Source: Trichoplax adhaerens (Eukaryota > Placozoa > Uniplacotomia > Trichoplacea > Trichoplacidae). Taken from it: 64,000 nt of DNA. Position 1 is the first letter of the stretch, and every line of letters starts with the position of its first letter. The DNA lies in the NCBI RefSeq assembly GCF_000150275.1, contig NW_002060951.1, forward strand, positions 129,329-193,328, read 5' to 3'. The notes beneath the pieces were generated by a model. The model had not been told where the DNA came from. It did no database searches and was given only the letters and a program-made list of their open reading frames with translations. Shown here one piece after another: positions 38,576 through 48,496 of this stretch. The translations under genes were made by a program, and so were the position numbers.

Positions 38576-40786
38576 TACCAAAGGTAGCGTACGAAAATCT
38601 ACGTTTGATAAATTATCCGGCTGGGAAACCGATTCAGATGAAAATTTGGCTTTCAAACTCGGTAAGTATCTTTAGTATCAAATTGCTCCAAATCCAAATC
38701 TAAACTCAGCGATATTAGATCCTTTTATCGCTATGTTAGCTTTATATTATAAATAAACAAAATCACTACTAAATGATTGATGCTTGAATAAATTAATTAA
38801 AAATATACCACAGCAGAATAGAATGTATGTGTAAAATACGAGCATAAAATCAAGCCGAAATATTAAAATTAAAATATCTAATAATTTTAATATCCAGTAA
38901 TGAATGTTAGCATTACTTTTTTTTGAAAGTAAACATGGTATCTAAGACACAAATTTATGAGATTGTATAAATAAGATGAATATATTAATTTCTGATATTC
39001 GTCATTATAGAAATTGCAGAGTGGCAAAAAGATGGTAAAGGAAAATTGATATCGAATGGTAAGTTGATGACACTGGTGCAATGCGAAACTATCGTAAAGC
39101 AATCAATAGGTCTAGGCTATGATACCAAATAAACTAATATGAGTGTCTCACTCCTCGAAATAGTATAAAAATACATATAAGTACTTATGACGATATATAT
39201 ACGAGTGTATCAGCTACAGCTATATCCAAGAATGGACGTAGCCTAATCATTCTTTAATATTACATGCGTTAAATGATACTTTAAATGCAGGATAAATTTA
39301 CACATATTACTTTACTCTTTTCAATCTTTGTTGCCATGTAAGAAATATTATGCGTATAGCACAAATTAATTAAACTACCTATATAAGTATATATATATAT
39401 GAACGTGACCGTATGCGAAGTATACATAGTATTATAAGAAACTAATTAGTTTTCGTTCACTGAAACTGTCACTTTTTAGCTTATTCTGAAATTTGTCAGC
39501 TAGTTCAACTACTAACCCTTGAAGGCTTATCACAAGTATACAAAAATGACGTCATAGCAATTCTTGATGATAACAAAGATGATAGTAAGCAAAATCGTGA
39601 GGGTAACGACGATAAATTAAGTTATAATGCATCGGAAGAGCAGAGAAAATGTAACCAATCAAAATTTAAAGCCAATCTGGATAAGATTTATCAACTAGGT
39701 CAGCCTTCTAATGAGGAAAAAATAACAGATGAAAGTAGACCTGCGGCAAAGCAGAGTAAAAGTAGCAACTCTAAGTCGTTATCGAAGCATAATCAGACTA
39801 AATTGCAGGAACAAGCTGGGCCAGAGAAAAATTTCAACGTATCCCTTCCAAGTAGCAGTAGTGGATGTAGCATCAATTCTAATAAAAATAGTAATCGGTA
39901 TAAGCTAAATGATGATATGGACCACGGTGATAAGAACTCTCAATCATCTAATTTAAAATCAAAAGATACTGACAAGAAAGTTAACGAAAGTGAGAAAATT
40001 AAAACCGAAATCGATGAATTGAAAGCTATAATTTCAGAAGGTACTAGTTGTAAATCACCATTTAGGCATGATTCTGTTGATTCTGAAAACAATTCTAACA
40101 TTAGCTCATGTGGAGAACCGATAGAACTTGCAATTTGGCCATCAGAAAATAATAAAGAAAGAATATGTAGCTGTGATAAATGTGATAATTTCGCTCATAG
40201 CTATCCGTATTACTACTTTAAGCCATCTGTAGCAGGATCAAACTTAGTTATGAAACGAATATGCCCACATTCACGACCTATAACAGCATTAAATAAGTCA
40301 CTCACAAATAACCAGCGAGATGATACGAAAAAAATTACGAACAAGATATCACGAGAAGATTTTCAAGCTATCATGGAAAACAAGCCTGAGCAAAATATCA
40401 AGCGTAGAGTGAGATCAGCTAACTCTTTAAATCCCTATCATGCCAGTAGCTACCCAATTCCTCCAGCCACCCCATCATCTTCACCTCGCCCTCATTTATT
40501 AATGACAAACCAGAAACGAAAGTTTTCAGCAACATTAGGCAGATTTATTAGCATAAGCAATCAGAATGATAAGACTAAATCAGATCAACAAATACTAGAC
40601 CCCAGCCAATACCGAGAGAGGAATTATACAACTCCTTACCGCTTTAAAACCTTAATATCTGGCAATAAAGTACGGCTGCATCAATTGCGAATGAAAGCAA
40701 GTCCTTCCAAAAATTCTGTTAAGAAAATGTCTCCTAGTAGTCAGGAAATTCGTATAATCCAGGAACGTAAGGTAGATCTTACATGA
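38576..40786 (+). CDS. unrecognised disordered protein (5' end not found)
   Basis: Three exons in phase: 38576-38661, 39011-39058 and 39480-40786 (TGA). The first acceptor requires phase 2, so at least one upstream exon is missing. The joined N-terminal part reads GSVRKSTFDKLSGWETDSDE..., then an amphipathic helical stretch (EICQLVQLLTLEGLSQVYKN) that looks like the only folded domain, roughly 80 residues. The remaining 400 or so residues are low complexity: Ser/Asn/Lys-rich, acidic then basic, with one Cys cluster (ICSCDKCDNFAHSYPYYYF) and a His/Cys (KRICPHSRP) that could bind metal, then a basic, proline-containing tail. I do not recognise a family. It is on the same strand as CPLANE1 and 3.4 kb downstream; the stop and splice sites argue for a separate gene. 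Confidence 0.75.
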
Positions 40787-41724
40787 TTTAGATTTCCTTT
40801 TATTACTGGTAATAACTAACTAAATCGTATGACTTCATAATCAAATAAGTCATTAAACTGAATGCAAACAGTATGTACTAATGTAATACCAATAATTTCA
40901 TTTATCATTAAACGTAGTTTCAAGAAATAAGGGGACAGAAACATCAAAAAAATTCACGAATCAATAACGTCAAGCATTTGCAGCCTTTCCAGCTTAAGAA
41001 ACAAACGCAATCCAAAGCAACTATCAATTTTCGTAAACAGTAAATACTAAATACCCGTTAAAGTATAGGCGTGATTATAATCTTAATTATTCACTTATAT
41101 TTAAATGATGCAAAAATCTACAGGTATTCATTCAAGAGCGAATTATCTTGGATAAATTTATATTTAGGGATAATAACTCTGATCAATCAATATCTTGGAG
41201 TGTTCATGGCCAATGTCAAGAATATTATTCATGCTACGTTATGCCATCAACGCTGCCTAGCCATAAGTTACCCATGAGGTATCGTATAACGTAAAAGCAA
41301 ATCCTAATACCTTAACAATATAATTTGTTCCTAGCTTTTAGCAAATTTAATTAGTCCATAGAACCTTCATAGATCATTAAAGAAATTGATCTGTTTTCTA
41401 GGATATCTATCTACAGTAGCTTTAAGTGCAACTTGCAGTATAGCATTTCATATAAATTTATGCAATTCTTGTTGCCTATACTGTACGTATTATCTGGCAT
41501 AATGTCGCCTTAAGGTGTAATGCTAAAATTTTATTTATCGACATTCAAGGCCAACTGCCTATCATGGATACTCTATTCCCTCACCTAGATGATAAGTAAA
41601 CTGGTTATAGAATGGCACTGCCGTATCTTATAGATCTAGCCGTGGACCCTTCAATAAGTTCTCATGATATTATTTTACACTACTTATAGTAGACCTATTA
41701 AACTATTAGCTAAAAAATGTTATA
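40787..41724. other. intergenic, nothing recognised
   Basis: Downstream of the unrecognised gene. One chance-like open frame (41071-41277). Confidence 0.4.
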
Positions 41725-41940
41725 CGCCGGTTTAATAATGAATTATTCAAACGGAATCTTCGCAAATTTCTTTCTCAAATTAGAGCACTAGAACTTCAAG
41801 TTGATATGCCTTTTATTATATTATCAATAGTGTTAAGCGACGGTTTAATAATAAATTATTCAAACGAAATCTCCACAAGTTTCTCAACTATTTCTTTCTT
41901 AAATTAGAGCACTAAACCTTCGAGTTGATATGTCTTTCAT
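41725..41940. repeat. tandem duplication of about 113 bp
   Basis: The block starting CGCCGGTTTAATAATGAATT at 41725 recurs at 41838 as CGACGGTTTAATAATAAATT. Both are followed by the same order of words: TTATTCAAACG, TTTCTTTCT, AAATTAGAGCACTA, CTTC(A/G)AGTTGATATG. A poorer third copy may exist at about 42046-42150 (AATCATTAACGG ... AAATTAGAGCACG). Confidence 0.75.
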
Positions 41941-43128
41941 AACCAATAATTCATTTGAATTCTTTATTAATCAGTCAGTGACTACATGTAAGAGTATCTT
42001 CACAAGCTTTAAATTATAAGTAATCACTTTACTTATCATATTTAAAAATGAATCATTAACGGTATCTCAATACTATTGTTATGGTTTCAATTAAAACGCT
42101 TGCGTAAAAATTAGAGCACGTCTTCAGGATATTATCATATTATCAGGAAATGAAATATAAATACAAAAAAACAGATCTTATCATAATTTGCTAATAATTC
42201 GATAAACTAATTGAAAATATCTATGTTTAAAAATTCAATCGCTAACGGTCATATCACATTCTATCAATGTGCTTCCGTAAGATAAAGATATATTATTATA
42301 AATATTGAACTAATGTTAACGAAATCTTTTTGATGCTATTACCATTACGAAATCAAAGCTATACTTCTCTTTCATCCTTTTTACTTCCTTTTATCCATTA
42401 CCATAATATAAAATTAATGCTACCTTAAGAACTATGTCACCACTTACAATATTTAAATGTTTATTATATTTTAATAACAAATCTTCTATGATCTTGGGAA
42501 AATACTTTTAAAAGATCGGAATAAAGGGCAAGTCATCTTGCATAATGAAATGACAAATTTTTATCGTGCAATCCTGCCGATTCTAATTTATGATTTTATT
42601 ATGTCTCTCTTTTATGATAAGAAGAAATTCCATAAAGAGTTACAAATTTAATAGATTGGTATTAGAAAGACTAATCAGGGTGTAGCTTTCACAGACCATT
42701 TACGCATTTCTCTCTCAGCTCAAGTCTGTAGATAGCTATTATCATAGCGCATGTAAGTAATTAAATTCTCACATGTTGAGCTGAGCTCATACTAACCGAA
42801 TTCAGACTAAAATGACTGATTTATTTACTAAGATTGCTACTCTATATAGCGGACCTGCTTGAACTAAAATATCGTAAAGAGGCTCTAGAGCAGCTGCTGC
42901 TATTTCCTCAAAAGTACCCTTTGTATGTGTGTAGCAGTTTCAGCTAATTACAGTAGTAATTGAAGTATGGCAGCATTAAGACGTAGAATAGTCTACTATA
43001 CTTATAAGGTAATTTCATGATTGCTGATGATGAAACGGTGTAGTTATACTATTCTTACAATGTGTGTATATACGGCCGCAGTAGTCGGATATGTGAGGCG
43101 ATGTTTTTGTGCAGCGTCTTGATATAAC
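41941..43128. other. repeat-rich intergenic DNA
   Basis: No supported gene. Scattered weak internal similarities (for example near 42046 and 42228) suggest further decayed repeats. Confidence 0.35.
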
Positions 43129-43407
43129 TGTTAGATAATATGGAATTGGTATCGGGAGACGAAGTCGATTATCCGATTTATCGTAGGCGCTTTCGACTGT
43201 TATTATGAGGGAAGAAAAGTGGATTCTTCTCTTGTCAAGCGTTCTATTAATAAACGGATATTTTTAAGGTTAAACACGGTGTTTGTCTGATCTTGTGTCA
43301 CGTTAGAGATTTACTCAATTTTAATAACTCAGATTTTGAGTTAGACGATTGCGAATCTAAGGGATTATAAAACCCAAGCACTACATAATTTGGCGCCGCG
43401 AGTAACG
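43129..43407 (+). mobile_element. candidate solo LTR plus primer-binding site of an LTR retrotransposon
   Basis: A 257-bp segment runs from TGTTAG (43129) to CTACA (43385), i.e. TG...CA with matching TGT/ACA ends. It holds an AATAAA signal at about 43249-43254 followed by a G/T-rich stretch (GGTGTTTGTCTGATCTTGTG), as in the R-U5 part of an LTR. Five bases later comes TGGCGCCGCGAG (43391-43402), which has the form of a tRNA-complementary primer-binding site (TGG plus acceptor-stem sequence). No second LTR, gag or pol frame was found in the window, so if real it is a 5'-end remnant. The call rests on the combination of features. Confidence 0.4.
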
Positions 43408-43889
43408 TAGTTATTCTGTGTCATAGATACTGCACTAATCTTAGTACTTTTGAGGAGGGAGGGAGCGTTATGGATTTATTAAAACGAGCACTGCACGGCA
43501 TATATGACTATAAAATAGAGAGACAAATAGGCTAATTACGAACATCTAATACCCAACAAAATCTCATACAGAATTAACTTAAAAGAGACTTTTGATATTT
43601 ATGTACCTTTCATCGATAAAATTTGATAACTTTATAGTCATAAATTTGATATTGTCCGTAAAATACTTCCTTTACAGCATCCTTTAGATCTGGTACTGTC
43701 AACTCTCATACTTTGATTAACAAATTAAATTTTTGTGTTGCAATATTCTTTAATTAGCTTTTAATAATAATTATAATCGTCGCAACTATGAAACTTTATC
43801 AATATTGGGGCAATCTTGTACGTCTGATTAATAAATCGTTAGATATGTTAAATATGACTAATTAGCGGAATTATTGCACTAATCATATT

Positions 43890-44515
43890 CTATATTTCGA
43901 TACTGTCCTAATGAGTCATTCTATTAGACTATTTATCAATTAATTGATATAACGTAAGTCGATATGAAAATACGTACTTAGCTATTAGTCCAGTAACTAT
44001 GATATCTCGTGGGCAATCTTTAAGTGTTTAAATACTGTCTTGACCATCTGATTTACGATCTGGGGTTTAAGCTAGTACGTATACAGCGGAATATTATCTC
44101 GATTAAAGAATCTATTGATACCATAGCTTGAGCAACATCCTTAAAAGTCATATTCTAATTCTGTCCTAATTAGACAATCTATTACTTGTCATATGTGTAA
44201 GGTCAGCTCTTTAAATAATAGAACACTGACTCAATTAGCAATCTATTTTAAAAATCTCGAGGTCAATCTTCAATGCTAGTATGCTATTTTGGTCATTCAA
44301 TTTATCATTCGCGATATCTCAATACGTATCTTTCGAATCGGTTTTATAATATCATCTTCATCAGAAGATCAATTTTATAATAGGTTCATCAAGATTAATT
44401 CTTTACATATAGAAACACTATCTGGATTAACAAACCTATTACGTACACTATCTCAAGGTCAATCCTACAATATTGAAACACCATCTTGATTATTCAATTC
44501 ATTACTTATAACATC
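43890..44515. repeat. eroded minisatellite, period about 65 bp
   Basis: An approximate consensus can be read: ACTGTCTTGATTA, CAATCTATTACTTAT, ATATCTC, AAGGTCAATCTTCAAT. Unit starts fall near 43902, 43968, 44034, 44098, 44160, 44225, 44283, 44349, 44415 and 44478, i.e. steps of 58-66 bp. Copies are heavily diverged but keep the order of words. It ends about 85 bp before the hAT-derived ORF. The open frame 44289-44489 is within it and is not a gene. Confidence 0.7.
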
Positions 44516-44598
44516 TACATTCAAAACGTCCATTTTCGAAGACTGCTTGATTTAATGATTCGAGGGCATTCCGTTTATTTTACCTTGTAAGGTAGAAA

Positions 44599-46203
44599 AT
44601 GGATACGCCGAAATCAATTTGCAGGACCGAGACCATCTATAGAAATAAGGATATTGTTAATGTTTTCTTTACAATGATTGAAGAATGTAATGGCGATCAA
44701 AACACAGTTCGTCGCTATCGTTGTAGCTGCGGAACAATTCGCAAGCAAAATACTCGTTATGGCTACACTAATTTAATCAATCATATTTACCGTAGTCATG
44801 TAGATTGGCGCGATGTCATGGCTTCAGTTTATGGCTACTATACTTCCAAAGATAACCGAAAATCCATTTCCAATCAATTCCTTAATAATGCTTTTGTGTG
44901 GATTGAATGGATAGTAATGGAAAATCGAGAAATTTGGCTATCAGAAAGTAAATGGACCAAAAAAAATACAATGTTAAAAGATGTTTCCACAACAATTATT
45001 ATAAAATACATTGCACTACTAGCAAATGAAGTTGAAAAGATTTTGACGCAAAATTTATCTGATCGCTTAGGCATTGTAATAGATGATAAAGTAGATGATT
45101 CTAGTCAATACATTGCAATTTATGCCTTCAATTCACAGCAAAATCAAGAACAAGAAAATCCAGAAAAACATCCACAACTCCATTACTACCTATTAGATAT
45201 ATTACATCCAATTGTTCACGACTTATCGACAGAAAACTTCCGTAATTTAATCTGTTCCATCCTGCACCGTTATTCCAAAGATTTCAGTTGCATTTCCTAT
45301 TTTGTAGGTGCAACATGCGAGAAGAATAAAGCCCTTGCTGAAAGTATCGGTAAACCGTTAATTGCTTGTGCATGTTACCGTTTAAACTTAGCTATTAAAC
45401 ACTACCTAGGTGAAGAACAGTCCTTAATTAACCGTCTATTAGTCTTTATGACAAAACTAAACAATACCAAGATGATGGCATCGTTACAAAGAACTGGAAA
45501 TTTGGCTGTCATATTAAGTAAGACGATGCAATGGTCATCCACCTTTCAAATGATTAGTCATTATTTCGAGTTAAAGCCCTATTTAGACCTTCAAGATCCT
45601 GAGTTAGCCAAGTTACTGCCATCGCCTAAAGACGATGTTAAGTTAACGGAAAAGATGAAAGATTTAGCAGCATTTGAATCAGTCTACCACAAATTACTCT
45701 ACTCGCGTGATATTGATCATAATACTTTACGACAATTATTTGACGCCTTGATCCGACAATTCCCTCAACTCGACCTCTACCTAGCCGCAGATTCAGTGTG
45801 TGTTTATAGTGTTGCTTTTGAAACAGGAATTGCCAAAATTATTACGGGACAAGAACGGAGTTTGACAAAAGATGAACAGGAGGTTTGCCAACCCTTTAGA
45901 GTTACAGACGATACTGCGGATAAATCTGCTATGGATTCTATTATAAATGATAACCTCTCGTTTGCTGAGAAGGTCTTGTCAAAGCAAACATCGAAGGTAA
46001 CGAAGTCTTCCGCATATGAAGATGTATCTTATATACCAGTTATGTCCACTGTAACTCAGCAATTAACCCGTAATAATATCATTGATCTAACTAAGAGCAA
46101 TGATGTCATGAATCCCATTTACTTACGGTGTATCTTTCTAAAGCTGAATCGCCGTTTGTGGGATTTACCATTACTCAAGAAAGTAGTTCACAGATCAACT
46201 TAA
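44599..46203 (+). CDS. hAT-family transposase-derived protein, catalytic residues lost
   Basis: One uninterrupted exon of 534 codons from ATG at 44599. Family features in order: BED-type zinc finger (C42-x-C44 ... H62-x4-H67); RNase-H-fold start LGIVIDDKVDDSSQYIAIYA (158-176), aligned to the usual FDGWT segment; GATC at 237-240 where GDNC is usual; CACYRLNLAIK (257-267) where CASHRFNL is usual; QWSSTFQMISHYFELKP (311-327), matching RWSST...YFELKP; LTKDEQEVCQPF (422-433); and a C-terminal dimerisation end, IFLKLNRRLWDL (512-523). The first catalytic Asp (D162) is kept, the second is Ala238, and the acidic residue expected in the C-terminal ERLF-type motif is Gln487/488. No stops or frameshifts, so it is either a domesticated host gene or a recently inactivated element. 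It is flanked by eroded minisatellites; no terminal inverted repeats were found. Confidence 0.82.
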   Translation: MDTPKSICRTETIYRNKDIVNVFFTMIEECNGDQNTVRRYRCSCGTIRKQNTRYGYTNLINHIYRSHVDWRDVMASVYGYYTSKDNRKSISNQFLNNAFVWIEWIVMENREIWLSESKWTKKNTMLKDVSTTIIIKYIALLANEVEKILTQNLSDRLGIVIDDKVDDSSQYIAIYAFNSQQNQEQENPEKHPQLHYYLLDILHPIVHDLSTENFRNLICSILHRYSKDFSCISYFVGATCEKNKALAESIGKPLIACACYRLNLAIKHYLGEEQSLINRLLVFMTKLNNTKMMASLQRTGNLAVILSKTMQWSSTFQMISHYFELKPYLDLQDPELAKLLPSPKDDVKLTEKMKDLAAFESVYHKLLYSRDIDHNTLRQLFDALIRQFPQLDLYLAADSVCVYSVAFETGIAKIITGQERSLTKDEQEVCQPFRVTDDTADKSAMDSIINDNLSFAEKVLSKQTSKVTKSSAYEDVSYIPVMSTVTQQLTRNNIIDLTKSNDVMNPIYLRCIFLKLNRRLWDLPLLKKVVHRST

Positions 46204-47309
46204 CTGAAATATAAGAGTCCAGAAAGCTTGCTCTGTGGCTTACTCTGTGGCATCATTTTCTAACCTAATATATAAATCTGTAAATTGTCAACAGTAATCA
46301 ATTTATAATTAATTTGTAGGGGAAATCTAGCTATATAATTTACTAGCTCAAATTAATCAGTTTATTGATTCATTTACAAGCAAAATCAGAATCTAAGGTC
46401 TACAATCACAATACTGGTATGTTATTCTGCGCTATTGAAAGATGTGGTGCAAGAATCTGTAATAAAATCAAGTTAACCAATGAACTTGCTCTACTTTAGA
46501 TATCGCATATTCGAAACTTGGCTTATAAATCGCTGGTTTATGTAATTAATTGATTCCTTACAGGTATATGAATCACTGATATATTATTATCTAACATGAT
46601 GTACTCATCTATTTACAGTAGAAAGGAAAACTGATTCATCTATTGATAGTAGTAGGAAAAATCGAAAAATCACGCTATTTAATTTACTGGCTCTCGTAAA
46701 TTCTTCTGCATTTTCTTTAGATTTGATGTTAGAATTAGTTGATGTAAAAATTTGTCTGTTGATAGTGGAAATTAATTGATTAATTGGTTAAGTTGTACGT
46801 AAATTAGGATCTCGAGATATGAGATACACTTTAGCTTGTGTTACTGAACGCTACCTTTTAACTTGATTTAGTTTAATATAATCCTATTGTATCGTATACT
46901 TATTTTAGTCACAAGGAAAAAATTATAGCATAAAATTTATTAACCCTCACTGGGTGAAAAAAAATCGCAACGTTAGTGTTAAAGTAACAGATAAATTTAC
47001 TAATATTACAACCAAGCTACCACAAAATTGATTACCATTGAATTTTCATAATCACTAATTGTCGTAGTAAAAATAAACTTCTAATTTGACTACATTGCTC
47101 GGTATGTCCTATTTCGAAATGTACATTAAATCAAAGCATAGTACATCACAAATAGAAATCCTTCATTTCGTTTCATATTGCTTCTTATAGCATTAAACCA
47201 ATTTTTTCGATGCAAGTAAAAAGCAAATTAAGCGCCACATCAAATTACAACCACAAAATGTAATAAAATGTTATCAGATTAACTTCAGATTTGTAATCAT
47301 GTATACTTA
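46204..47309. other. A+T-rich spacer after the hAT-derived ORF
   Basis: No ORF of note; no terminal inverted repeat matching the upstream side could be recognised. Confidence 0.4.
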
Positions 47310-47780
47310 TCGAGACGAAAAGCGATATCGATATCATTAAATCAACTTTACGTTATCACATTTGATTTGCTAGGTAGCATGAACTACATAGGCGAAAAAA
47401 ATTGATAAATATCATCGGATTAATCTTAAGCTACTCTATACAATCTAATAATTGTTGCAAAAAACGGAAGATAAAAATCTTATTAAATAACTTTAGACGA
47501 CAGTATTAAACTAGATTCATAATCTATTTCATCAGGCTATTAAGACGAAAAATCTTTAAATATCATTGTATCAATCTCAATACATCCTACTTGATTCATT
47601 AGCTGCTACACCGGGCTATTTAAACAAAAGATGTTCAAATAGTACTTTATCAACAAACGACTATCCTATTCGGTTGAAGAAATATTTTATCAGGTTAATA
47701 ATGCTTCAATATTAATAGTATTAGCTCAGTTTCAAATTATCTCATCTAGCTTATAATCTAGTTAAGAATGCGCTACGTTC
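47310..47780. repeat. eroded minisatellite, period about 77 bp
   Basis: A block resembling GACGAAAAATCTTTAAATATCATTG, then TATCAATCT, ACTACTCTA, GATTCATAA and CAGGCTATTAA, recurs with anchors near 47316, 47393, 47465, 47546, 47625 and about 47702 (steps 72-81 bp). Copies are strongly diverged. It lies about 1.1 kb after the hAT-derived ORF. Confidence 0.65.
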
Positions 47781-48496
47781 AAATTCTATTTGACATAAAA
47801 TTAATTAATTGGATAAGCCAAAGTTAAAATTCAGCCAGTAGACAAATAGGGATAGCTGAGATTTTCGTCGACAAATCTATCATAAGCTTAGTTAAATCTT
47901 CAGTATTCTACAGAAGTATCTGTGACTAAATCTTTCTATATGGGCTGTTATGAAATGAGATTTTAGTTAGTTATGTTGATGCAGTCTCTATAGTATTAGC
48001 TCACTACAACTTTAACTTATTCTGTTTGACTATAGTAGCACAATCATTTAGGCATAAAATTTGCAGTATGTAAGTTCATAGAAGAGATTATTGATTAAAT
48101 AGTTGCCTGAATGCATTCTGATGTGTTATCATTTGTTATGAATTACATATCGGCTGTTATCCTATTTGCAACAATACTATCGCATTCGTTGGTATTAGCA
48201 ATATGCCGCTAGTAAACCGTTAGCTTTGTTCGACTGTATAACGGTATAGTATGGACAATAAAGTTTAATTCAATACTCTAGCTCTACTGGACTCGTCTGG
48301 AGATTTCTAGCAAATCTTCCTTGTTAAAAAGTGCAAGATTTTCGAAAACGTAACAATGGCATTATACAGGATGAAGTAATTGGCTAACATTTTACTTCCG
48401 GAGACAAGATGAATATCCTATCAGCCCGAAGTAGATAGAAACAAAGCCTCAAAATATAGAAGAAATGCCCATTTAAAGTAAGAAAAGATTGTAAAC

